From assembly GCF_900177735.1 (NCBI RefSeq), contig NZ_FXBB01000021.1:1-45009 (forward strand): 45,009 nucleotides of DNA. The letters are read 5' to 3'. Positions 26,678-34,438 of this stretch are shown one piece after another. Numbering within the stretch: position 1 is the stretch's first letter; every line of letters begins with the position of its first letter. Source of the DNA: Dethiosulfovibrio salsuginis (GTDB lineage: Bacteria; Synergistota; Synergistia; Synergistales; Dethiosulfovibrionaceae). The notes under the pieces were generated by a model. That model ran no database searches, was not told the DNA's origin, and was given only the letters and a program-made list of their open reading frames with translations. The translations under genes were made by a program, and so were the position numbers.

Positions 26678-27480
26678 ATCTGGACGATATAGCTTTATCG
26701 GTGAGAAAAGACGTGGTGAGAATGGTCGGGAACGCCCGGTCGGGCTACGTGGCCTCCGCTCTTTCGGTGCTGGATATCCTGGTTTACCTTTACGAGAGGG
26801 AGATGTCGGCAAACCCTTCCGGCTCGGATAGAGACAGGCTGGTTATGGGAAAGGGCCACGGTTGCCCCGCCCTCTACGCCGTGTTGGCCCACAGAGGTTT
26901 TTTTGACCGAGAGGCTTTATGGAACTTTCGGAAGCTCGGGGCTCTGCTACAGGGCAGGCCCGACGGAGCTCGAACCCCAGGGGTCGACGCTTCCGCAGGC
27001 TCTCCCGGTCTGGCACTAGGTATCGCCAACGGCATAGCCATGGCCCACCGTATGGACGGACTTAAGGGGAGGGTGTTTTGCGTCATAGGGGACGGAGAGC
27101 TTCAGGAAGGGGCTCTCTGGGAGTCCGCTATGACCTCATCCTATCGAAAGCTGGGGTCGGTGGTCCTGGTTGTGGATCAAAACGGCGATCAGATGGCCGG
27201 TCCTGTTTCTTCGGTGAAGGCGGTAGAGCCGTTAGGGGATAAGTTTACCTCCTTCGGCTGGAGGGTCTCCCGCTGTGACGGCCACGATTTCAACAGCATG
27301 GCCCAGGCCTTTTCCTCCTGTGGCGACGGTGACGTTCCCTCGGTGGTAATAGCTAAGACCAAAAGGGGAAAAGGCATCTCCTTTTTCGAGGACCATCAGG
27401 AAAGGGATCTCTCTATGTCTCGAATAGAGGCGGAGAGGGCCCTTGAAGAACTGGACGACGCAGGTGAGTTAAATGGCTGA
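26674..27480 (+). CDS. Transketolase, N-terminal (TPP-binding) subunit
   Basis: One half of a split transketolase, the non-oxidative pentose phosphate enzyme moving two-carbon units. The 268 residues include GKGHGCPALYAVL and the thiamine diphosphate motif GDGELQEGALWE, closed by DQNGDQ. The start is TTG at 26674, overlapping the csaB stop (TTGA). The C-terminal half is the next gene, with an eight-base overlap. Split transketolases are common in anaerobes and archaea. Here they sit among wall and division genes, which may reflect shared expression only. Confidence 0.92.
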   Translation: MNLDDIALSVRKDVVRMVGNARSGYVASALSVLDILVYLYEREMSANPSGSDRDRLVMGKGHGCPALYAVLAHRGFFDREALWNFRKLGALLQGRPDGARTPGVDASAGSPGLALGIANGIAMAHRMDGLKGRVFCVIGDGELQEGALWESAMTSSYRKLGSVVLVVDQNGDQMAGPVSSVKAVEPLGDKFTSFGWRVSRCDGHDFNSMAQAFSSCGDGDVPSVVIAKTKRGKGISFFEDHQERDLSMSRIEAERALEELDDAGELNG

Positions 27481-28411
27481 TACGATAAAAGACGTTCTTT
27501 GCCGATCTTTGGTCGGTTTAGCGGAAGAGGACGATAACATGGTGGTCCTGAAGGCCGACGGAGTTTCCCCCTGGCTTTCCGGCTTTGAGAAGGTCTTTCC
27601 CGATAGGTGCTTTAATTTGGGCATGGCGGAGCTCGACCTCGTCTCCACCGCCGCAGGTATGGCCTCGGCGGGAAAGAAGCCCTGGGTTTTCTCCACCGCC
27701 TCCAGGCTTGTGGGCAGGGCTTACGATGCCCTCAGGACCGCCGTAGCCCTTCCTGGGCTACCTGTTAAGGTGGTGACCTTTTACGGAGGGGTCTCCGCCG
27801 GTGAGGACGGGGCGGTTTCCCAGATACTGGAGGATCTCTCCCTGATGAGGTCCCTTCCGGGGATGTCGGTGTGGGTTCCCTGCGACGGCCTGTCCTGCGG
27901 CCCTATCCTAAAGGAGGCCTATAAATCCGATGGGCCCGCCTACGTGAGGCTTTCGGCCACCGATATGCCCGATGTCTACGACGGTCAGTCCCTTCAGGCG
28001 GAGGTTCTCGGCGCTGTTTCCCTCAGAGCCGGAGACGGCGTCACCCTCTGTGCCTGTGGTATTATGGTCCACGAGGCTCTCAGAGCGGCCTCCATTTTGG
28101 CACAGCAGGATATCACCGCCGAGGTGCTGGACTGCCGTTCTCTGTCCCCTCTGCCCGAGCGGGCCATTCTGGATTCGGTTCACCGAACGGGCTGTTGTGT
28201 GGTGGCGGAGGAGCATAGCTCCAGAGGAGGATTAGGGGAGGCGGTGGCCTCTATGCTCTGCAAAAACTATCCTGTCTCCTGCCGATTTGTATCTATCGAG
28301 GGCAGGCCGGGTCAGAGCGGTTCGCCGAGAGATCTTTTAGAGTACTACGGTTTGACATATCAGCAGATAGTGGGGGCCGCCGTTGAAGCGTGGACGATGA
28401 GGAGGCGATAG
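27473..28411 (+). CDS. Transketolase, C-terminal (pyrimidine-binding) subunit
   Basis: Partner of the preceding protein. The 312 residues cover the transketolase pyrimidine-binding domain (FNLGMAELDLVSTAAGMASAGKKP, with the catalytic glutamate in AELDLV) and the C-terminal transketolase domain (about 185-310, LSPLPERAI and VVAEEHSSRGGLGEAV). Both halves together rebuild a full transketolase of about 580 residues. ATG at 27473 overlaps the upstream gene by eight bases. Confidence 0.92.
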   Translation: MADTIKDVLCRSLVGLAEEDDNMVVLKADGVSPWLSGFEKVFPDRCFNLGMAELDLVSTAAGMASAGKKPWVFSTASRLVGRAYDALRTAVALPGLPVKVVTFYGGVSAGEDGAVSQILEDLSLMRSLPGMSVWVPCDGLSCGPILKEAYKSDGPAYVRLSATDMPDVYDGQSLQAEVLGAVSLRAGDGVTLCACGIMVHEALRAASILAQQDITAEVLDCRSLSPLPERAILDSVHRTGCCVVAEEHSSRGGLGEAVASMLCKNYPVSCRFVSIEGRPGQSGSPRDLLEYYGLTYQQIVGAAVEAWTMRRR

Positions 28412-28412
28412 T

Positions 28413-29108
28413 TTGGATATCCGAATGTCCGGAATCACCAAGATGTTTAAGCCCGATATACTTGCCATCAGCGACCTTTACCTGTCTATACCTAGAGGGG
28501 ATTTCGTCTATCTTATAGGGGAGACCGGCTCGGGGAAGAGCACTTTGCTCCGGCTTCTCACCAGAGAGGTCCGTCCCAGTCGAGGTCAGCTGTCGGTGGG
28601 AGGCATCAACCTCAGAAAGATTAGAAGAGGACAGCTGGCCCACTACAGGAGGGATATCGGCGTAGTCTTTCAGGACTTTAAACTACTATCCCATCTCACG
28701 GCGTGGGAGAACGTTTCCTTCGTACTGGAGGCTATGGGGTTTTCCCCAAAGCTGGTAAAAGAGAGGACCAACGACGTCATGGATCGGGTGGGACTGTGGC
28801 ACAGGAGAAACCTCTACCCTCCCCAGATGTCCGGCGGAGAGCAGCAGCGAGTGGCTATAGCCAGGGCGATAGTGGGCTCTCCTCCTCTCTTTCTGGCCGA
28901 CGAGCCAACCGGAAACCTCGATCCCCATACGGCGGAGCAGGTCCTGAAGCTCCTCCTTTCCATTCACGCCTCAGGTACGACGGTCATAGTCGCTACCCAC
29001 GACGGAGGGCTGGTCGATTCCTACAGGCAGAGGGTGGTAGTGCTCCGTCAGGGCAGGCTTATCCGTGACGAGAGAGGAGGGAGGTACGAAATAGATGGCG
29101 ACCTTTAG
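28413..29108 (+). CDS. ftsE: Cell-division ABC ATPase FtsE
   Basis: ATPase of the FtsEX complex, which drives peptidoglycan hydrolase activation at the septum. The 231 residues hold Walker [10 protein letters not shown], signature [16 protein letters not shown], Walker [13 protein letters not shown] and the switch region VATHD. The start is TTG at 28413, seven bases after GGAGG; ATG at 28425 is an alternative. It overlaps ftsX by 14 bases. The classic downstream partner, an EnvC-like peptidase, follows ftsX. Confidence 0.94.
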   Translation: MDIRMSGITKMFKPDILAISDLYLSIPRGDFVYLIGETGSGKSTLLRLLTREVRPSRGQLSVGGINLRKIRRGQLAHYRRDIGVVFQDFKLLSHLTAWENVSFVLEAMGFSPKLVKERTNDVMDRVGLWHRRNLYPPQMSGGEQQRVAIARAIVGSPPLFLADEPTGNLDPHTAEQVLKLLLSIHASGTTVIVATHDGGLVDSYRQRVVVLRQGRLIRDERGGRYEIDGDL

Positions 29109-29979
29109 ATACGCTTTCAGAGACGCCTTCAGGATAATGAAGGCCCACTGGGGGGTCAGCTTTTTGACCCTCCTCACAGCTTCGGCGGTGTTCTTTTTGG
29201 TAGGAGGAACCGCCCTTTTCTCCCTGAATATGAATCAGGTTACGTCCTCCATAGAGGGGGACCTGTCCATCCAGGCCTTTATAGATCAGGAGGGGGACGC
29301 TAAGGCGGTTGCAGGAGCGATGAAGAGCCTTCCGTGGGTTTCGTCGGTAAGGCTGATATCCCCTGATGAGGCCCTTTTGAAGCTTAAGGCTAAACTGGGA
29401 AATCAGGCGAAGGCTGTGACCCTTTTAGGTAAAAACCCCCTCCCCTGGACCGTCGAGATAGGCTCCAACAGGGCCCAGGACGTGCCCTCTATCGTGAGGG
29501 AATTGCTTTCCCACGGCTCGGTGGACGACGTGGTCTACGCCGGTGCCCTTGCGGAGCGGCTGGCCAAGGTCTCCGCTACCTCAAGCAAGATAGCTCTGGC
29601 GGTGCTGTTGGTGGCGGTGGTGGTCAGTGCCTTGGTGCTTTTCAATACCATCAGGATAGCTGTTTACTCTAGAAAACAGGAGATCTCCGTTATGCTTCTA
29701 GTAGGGGCTACCAGGCTTTACGTGGTCCTTCCTTTCGTCATTCAGGGGGTCTTTATAGGTTTATTCGGATCGCTGATCGCTGTAGGGGTGATTCAGGTCT
29801 TTTACGGCGACGTTATAGCTTCCCTGTCCTCCACGATGCCTCTCCTGCAGTTTATTCAGGAGGGAGAGCTGCTTTACAGGCTCTACGGTATATTGATCGG
29901 TACCGGAGTTATGGTGGGGTGGATATGCAGCTGGATGGCTGTAAGTCGGTTTATAGCTCAGGCGCTGAAACCCTGGTGA
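29095..29979 (+). CDS. ftsX: Cell-division membrane protein FtsX
   Basis: Membrane half of FtsEX. The 294 residues form four membrane segments: one near 20-42 and three near 170-285, with a periplasmic loop (about 45-165) that binds the EnvC-type activator. A FtsX-type core (VSALVLFNTIRIAVYSRKQEI, then VGATRLYVVLPFVIQG) is clear. It overlaps ftsE by 14 bases and is followed within 12 bases by the EnvC-like gene. Confidence 0.93.
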   Translation: MATFRYAFRDAFRIMKAHWGVSFLTLLTASAVFFLVGGTALFSLNMNQVTSSIEGDLSIQAFIDQEGDAKAVAGAMKSLPWVSSVRLISPDEALLKLKAKLGNQAKAVTLLGKNPLPWTVEIGSNRAQDVPSIVRELLSHGSVDDVVYAGALAERLAKVSATSSKIALAVLLVAVVVSALVLFNTIRIAVYSRKQEISVMLLVGATRLYVVLPFVIQGVFIGLFGSLIAVGVIQVFYGDVIASLSSTMPLLQFIQEGELLYRLYGILIGTGVMVGWICSWMAVSRFIAQALKPW

Positions 29980-29991
29980 GGAGGTGCTTTT

Positions 29992-31182
29992 TTGATCAAG
30001 AGACTTCCCCTTTTAGCGTTATTCGTCCTTTTGTCCCTTTTCGCCGGATCTTCCTGGGCGGAGACTCCGGAGGATCTGGACCGTAAGATAAAGGAAGAGC
30101 AGAGGCGTATGGAGATCCTGGATCGTCAGGCCAGGAGGCAGGAGGAGCTTTTAAAGGCATCTAAGGTCAGGGAGGCCAGCTACCTTCAGGAGCTTTCCAA
30201 GTTCGATCAACAGCGTAAGGCGGCGGAGCAGAGCATGTCCCTCCTGGAGCTTCAGAGGCGAAAGGTCCTCGGGGAGATCTCCGCTATGGAGAAGGATATC
30301 GCCAGGCTGGAGAAGGAGATCGAGAGGATAAAGGCTTTCCTCTCCGAGAGGCTTGTGACTATATACAAGTTCGGAGGGACAGCTGAGCTAAATCTACTTC
30401 TATCCTCCCAGAACGTCTCCGACGCCATGAACACCGGATATCTGCTTAAAAGGCTGGCGAACCAGGACGAGGAGCTCATAGGCTCTGCGGAGAGGGAGAC
30501 CGCCCAGGTCAGGACCTTGATAGCCGGTCTGGCCGCCAGGGAGAAGGACCTCCAGAACAAAAAACGCCAGATGGCAAACCAGAAAAAAAAGCTGGAACAG
30601 GCGGTGGCGGAGAGAAACGGCTTGCTCAAAAAACTGAGGGAAAACCAGGACGCCTATCGCCAGAGCCTCAAGGAGGCGGAGCAGGACCAGAGGGAGATTC
30701 AGGCGAAGATTCAGGCCTACATAAAGGCGAAAGAGGAGCTTGCGAGGGCTAAAAAGCCCGGAACTCCTGAGGCACCTCCCCTTCCTAAACACGGTGGTAA
30801 ATTTCAGTGGCCCGTCAGAGGCAGGATAACCAGCCGCTTTGGGACCAGGGTTCATCCGGTGTTTAAGACCAAGACCGTTCATACCGGAATAGATATATCC
30901 GCTCCTAACGGGACTCCAGTCAAGGCGGCTGGAGCGGGAGACGTCCTTTACGCCGGGTGGCTCAGAGGATACGGCCAGATTATCATTTTGGATAACGGAG
31001 GGGGATACTCTACGGTCTACGCCCATCTCAGCCGTATAATAGCTACCGAGGGCCAGAGGGTCGCCGCTGGTCAGCATATAGGAAACGTAGGGGATACTGG
31101 GGTCACCACCGGCGCTCACCTTCATTTTGAGGTCAGGGTAAAGGGAGATGCCAAAGATCCTCTCAAGTATTTAGGTAGATAA
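29992..31182 (+). CDS. EnvC-like M23 peptidase with coiled coil
   Basis: The product has 396 residues: a signal peptide (cleaved after SSWA), a long coiled coil (about 27-250) and a C-terminal M23 (LytM) domain (about 272-395). This is the architecture of EnvC, the partner of the FtsX periplasmic loop. Unlike E. coli EnvC, whose LytM domain is degenerate, the zinc ligands are intact (HTGID and HLHFE). It may therefore cut peptidoglycan itself, as PcsB-like or Gram-positive FtsEX partners do. TTG at 29992 follows GGAGG. Confidence 0.9.
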   Translation: MIKRLPLLALFVLLSLFAGSSWAETPEDLDRKIKEEQRRMEILDRQARRQEELLKASKVREASYLQELSKFDQQRKAAEQSMSLLELQRRKVLGEISAMEKDIARLEKEIERIKAFLSERLVTIYKFGGTAELNLLLSSQNVSDAMNTGYLLKRLANQDEELIGSAERETAQVRTLIAGLAAREKDLQNKKRQMANQKKKLEQAVAERNGLLKKLRENQDAYRQSLKEAEQDQREIQAKIQAYIKAKEELARAKKPGTPEAPPLPKHGGKFQWPVRGRITSRFGTRVHPVFKTKTVHTGIDISAPNGTPVKAAGAGDVLYAGWLRGYGQIIILDNGGGYSTVYAHLSRIIATEGQRVAAGQHIGNVGDTGVTTGAHLHFEVRVKGDAKDPLKYLGR

Positions 31183-31201
31183 TCTGACAGGAGGGGATTT
31201 T

Positions 31202-32449
31202 TTGAAAAAAATTAGGGATCTGCTGATAGGAGTTCTCATAGGTGCCGGTGTTGTCACCGGAATAGTCGCCGCCCAGGCAGGAGGCCTTAAGGACATAGAC
31301 AGGGTCGCTCCTTTCGACCTGGATTCTCTCTGGCTGATGAAACAGGCCAGAGCCATTATAGAGGCCTATCAGGTGGACGCCGACAGCGACGATGTGACCG
31401 AAAAGGACCTGCTGTACGGCGCGGTGGATGGAATGGTGTCAGCCTGGGGCGATCCCTATACCCGCTTTGTCGATCCTGAGAGGCTCGAGCAGGAGCAGAC
31501 CGATCTGAGGGGAAAGTACGGTGGTCTAGGAATATACATAGGCCAGAGGGACGGGGCTATACTGGTGATAAGCCCTATAGAGGGGACCCCTGCGGAGAAG
31601 GCGGACCTCAAGCCTCAGGACCAGATCGTCAAAATCGGCGACGAGGTGGTTATCGGCTGGGATCTCCATCAGGTCGTCGAAAACCTGAGAGGAGAGCCAG
31701 GGACCCCGGTCACCATATGGATAAGGCGGGAAGGGGAGCAGGATCTCCTCAAAAAGGATATGGTTCGAGAGGAGATAAAGCTCGAGTCCGTCCGTTACGA
31801 GATGTTAAGCGACGATATAGGGTATGTAAGGCTCTCTCAGTTTAAAGACACCAGCCCTTCCGACGTCGGCAAGGCCATTATCGAGCTCAAAGCTCAGGGA
31901 GCTACAGGACTTATCTTGGACCTCAGAAACAACGGTGGAGGGCTTCTAAACGCAGCAGTGGAGATATCCGATATGTTCCTCGACGGAGGGCTGGTGGTGG
32001 GAACTAAGGGCCGGGTCGATCGGGCCAACGAGGAGCTTTTTGCCACTCCCGGAGTGCTCACCGACCTTCCTCTGGTGGTCCTCATAAACGAGGGCAGCGC
32101 CAGCGCGTCGGAGATAGTCGCCGGTGCGGTCAGAGACAGGGATAGGGCCCTTCTGGTGGGGAGGAAATCCTTCGGAAAGGGGTCGGTCCAGACCCTGTTC
32201 AACCTGATGGACGGTTCCGCCCTCTACGTGACCATCGCCAGATATCACACCCCTAACGGCACCATAATAGACCATCTAGGGATATCCCCCGATCTGGACG
32301 TAAAGGGAGACTGGTCCAGGGAGAAGGACAAAGACGTCCAGCTTAAAGGTGCTCAGAGGCTTATGACCGCCATCAAAGAGGGCAAGGTAGTTCTTCCTCT
32401 GTCCGGTGACCTTTCTTTCCTGGTGGTTTCGGAGGACCATGAATCCTAG
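31202..32449 (+). CDS. S41 carboxy-terminal processing protease (CtpA-like)
   Basis: The 415-residue envelope protease has an N-terminal anchor (about 7-25) and a PDZ domain (about 105-175) that gates access. The S41 core has the catalytic Ser in GSASASE (299-303) and the catalytic Lys in SFGKG (K326). It trims the C-termini of periplasmic proteins; in several bacteria such proteases control peptidoglycan hydrolases. TTG at 31202 follows GGAGGGG. It closes the division cluster, about 120 bases before purA. Confidence 0.92.
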   Translation: MKKIRDLLIGVLIGAGVVTGIVAAQAGGLKDIDRVAPFDLDSLWLMKQARAIIEAYQVDADSDDVTEKDLLYGAVDGMVSAWGDPYTRFVDPERLEQEQTDLRGKYGGLGIYIGQRDGAILVISPIEGTPAEKADLKPQDQIVKIGDEVVIGWDLHQVVENLRGEPGTPVTIWIRREGEQDLLKKDMVREEIKLESVRYEMLSDDIGYVRLSQFKDTSPSDVGKAIIELKAQGATGLILDLRNNGGGLLNAAVEISDMFLDGGLVVGTKGRVDRANEELFATPGVLTDLPLVVLINEGSASASEIVAGAVRDRDRALLVGRKSFGKGSVQTLFNLMDGSALYVTIARYHTPNGTIIDHLGISPDLDVKGDWSREKDKDVQLKGAQRLMTAIKEGKVVLPLSGDLSFLVVSEDHES

Positions 32450-32461
32450 ACTTTAGTTCGG

Positions 32462-32490
32462 TTGCATAAGCTCCCAAGAGAGGTTATTAT
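32462..32490 (+). promoter_or_regulatory. Promoter of purA
   Basis: TTGCAT (32462-32467) and TATTAT (32485-32490) are separated by exactly 17 bases, about 78 bases before the purA TTG. This gives purA its own transcript. Confidence 0.6.
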
Positions 32491-32567
32491 TGAAAAGCTG
32501 TCTAGTCTATACCAGTGGCCCCGGGTCTCTTTGGGCGAAGGGGCACTTTAATGAGGAGGCAAACGCC

Positions 32568-33854
32568 TTGAAGGGAAAAGTTGAAGCCATCATAGGTGCC
32601 CAGTGGGGCGACGAGGGCAAGGGAAGGATCGTCGACTCCCTTGGAGATAGAGTCGAGGTTTTCGCCCGGTATCAGGGAGGAGCCAACGCTGGCCATACGG
32701 TGATAGTGAACGGTGAAAAACACGTATTTCACCTTCTGCCGTCCGGGATGCTCTACTCCGGCAAGACCTGTGTTATAGGTAACGGTGTGGTTATAGATCC
32801 TGAGCAGCTTCTCAAAGAGCTGTCGGACCTCCAGGCGGGGGGGAAGGATCGTTCCCGTCTAGTCATAAGCGGTTCGGCCCACGTGGTTATGCCTTACCAC
32901 AAAAAACTGGATCAGGCTCAGGAGGCCTCTAGGCCTCAGGGAACCAAGATAGGAACCACCGGCAGAGGCATCGGCCCATGTTACGTGGATAAGTATAACC
33001 GATGCGGCATAAGGGTGGAGGATCTTCTCGATCCCCAGGCCCTCAGGGAGAAGCTCCAGAGCAATCTGGACGAGAAAAACCTGCTGTTCACCAGGATCTA
33101 CGACGAAAGCCCCGTCTCCTTCGACGAGGTCTACCGTCAGGCGATCTCCTGGGGAGAGGCCCTGGCTCCCTACGTCGACGACGTATCTTTGGTCATCCAC
33201 AGGGCCCTCGAGAAGGGGCAGACAGTCCTTTTCGAGGGAGCCCAGGGAACCCTTCTGGATATAGATCACGGAACCTATCCGATGGTGACCAGCTCCAGCC
33301 CGACTTCCGCCGGAGGCTGTGTCGGACTAGGGGTGGCCCCTCAGTACATCAGCCGGGTCTTCGGGGTGGTCAAGGCCTATCTAACCAGAGTCGGTGAAGG
33401 GCCTTTCCCGACGGAGGACAAAGGCGAGATGGGACAGAAGCTCAGAGACGCCGGAGGCGAGTACGGAGCTACCACAGGACGGCCCAGAAAGTGTGGATGG
33501 CTCGATATGGTGGCCCTCAAGTACGCCGTAAGGATAAACGGCATGACCCACATGACCTTGACCAAGCTGGACGTTCTGACCGGTCTGGACGAGATAAAAG
33601 TCTGCGTAGCCTATAAGGTCGACGGCAAGGAGACCGAGGATTTCTCCGGCAATATCTCCTTTCTCGAGAAGGTGGAGCCGGTCTACAAGGTCTTTCCCGG
33701 CTGGAAGGAGGATATCTCCTCCGCCAGGACCTTCGAGGATCTTCCTGATGCGGCCAGAAACTACGTTTCCTACATAGAGGAGGAGACCGGTGTCCCGGCG
33801 GCCCTCATCGGTGTAGGTCCCGCCAGGGACGAGATGATCCTCAGAGGCATCTAA
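32568..33854 (+). CDS. purA: Adenylosuccinate synthetase
   Basis: Joins IMP and aspartate with GTP to form adenylosuccinate, the first committed step to AMP. From TTG at 32568 it has 428 residues, the usual length. The start is fixed by GAGGAGG (32553-32559), and the frame extended to 32490 would add 26 unconserved residues. Motifs: GAQWGDEGKG near the N-terminus, GGANAGHT, GTTGRGIGP and TTGRPRKCGW. It is a single gene with its own promoter and terminator. Confidence 0.95.
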   Translation: MKGKVEAIIGAQWGDEGKGRIVDSLGDRVEVFARYQGGANAGHTVIVNGEKHVFHLLPSGMLYSGKTCVIGNGVVIDPEQLLKELSDLQAGGKDRSRLVISGSAHVVMPYHKKLDQAQEASRPQGTKIGTTGRGIGPCYVDKYNRCGIRVEDLLDPQALREKLQSNLDEKNLLFTRIYDESPVSFDEVYRQAISWGEALAPYVDDVSLVIHRALEKGQTVLFEGAQGTLLDIDHGTYPMVTSSSPTSAGGCVGLGVAPQYISRVFGVVKAYLTRVGEGPFPTEDKGEMGQKLRDAGGEYGATTGRPRKCGWLDMVALKYAVRINGMTHMTLTKLDVLTGLDEIKVCVAYKVDGKETEDFSGNISFLEKVEPVYKVFPGWKEDISSARTFEDLPDAARNYVSYIEEETGVPAALIGVGPARDEMILRGI

Positions 33855-33880
33855 AGGAAACCTCTAAAAAGTCACGTACA

Positions 33881-33907
33881 GGCGAGGCCCTAGGGTCTCG
33901 CCTTTTC
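33881..33907 (+). terminator. Intrinsic terminator after purA
   Basis: GGCGAGGCCC pairs with GGGTCTCGCC (one G-T pair) around TA, followed by TTTTCTTC. Confidence 0.85.
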
Positions 33908-33928
33908 TTCTCTTCAGGAGGGGTTATA

Positions 33929-34378
33929 GTGATACTGGTGGACATAGATTTCTGCGATGAGGGAAGGGCCAGAGAGATCGCGGCGATAGACCTTCTCTCC
34001 CAGCCCGCCCCCTGGCCTCTGGAGGCTATATTGAAGGACATGAGGGAACGACAGGGAGAGGTCGTGTATCTAGGGGCTTTCTATAAAAGTGGGATGGTCG
34101 GATTTGTCGCCTTAGAGCCTAGAGCAGAGGACCTGTGGGTATTGCAGCTCTCCGTGGATCCCGAAAGGCGCAGGTGGGGCGTCGGAAGTCAGCTTATAGG
34201 GGCGGCGTCGGTCTTCGCCGACGAGAGGGGATGTTCTCGGATATTCCTGTCCGTAAGGGCCTCTAACCGAGGGGCCTTGGAGTTCTACCGAGCCTTAGGG
34301 TTCAGGCAGAGAGAGGTTTTGATCAACTATTATTCAAACGGAGAGGATGGAATAAGGATGTTTTTAGAGCTTTGGTAG
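33929..34378 (+). CDS. rimI: GNAT N-acetyltransferase, RimI-like
   Basis: Likely acetylates the N-terminal alanine of ribosomal protein S18 or related protein N-termini using acetyl-CoA. The 149 residues show the GNAT acetyl-CoA loop with R/K-rich VDPERRRWGVGSQLI and the C-terminal RASNRGALEFYRALGF typical of RimI. GTG at 33929 is placed by AGGAGGGG. It stands alone, without the tsaB/tsaD neighbours often seen with rimI. Assignment to RimI over another GNAT is probable, not certain. Confidence 0.8.
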   Translation: MILVDIDFCDEGRAREIAAIDLLSQPAPWPLEAILKDMRERQGEVVYLGAFYKSGMVGFVALEPRAEDLWVLQLSVDPERRRWGVGSQLIGAASVFADERGCSRIFLSVRASNRGALEFYRALGFRQREVLINYYSNGEDGIRMFLELW

Positions 34379-34384
34379 TATAAT
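34379..34384 (+). promoter_or_regulatory. Possible -10 box of the Hyf-like operon
   Basis: TATAAT at 34379-34384 directly follows the rimI stop and lies 55 bases before the first operon gene. No good -35 is seen 16-18 bases upstream, so the match is tentative. Confidence 0.35.
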
Positions 34385-34438
34385 CTGTCCGCTGTGTCCT
34401 CCAATTTGACATCATATTTCAGAAAGGACGTTTTTGTC

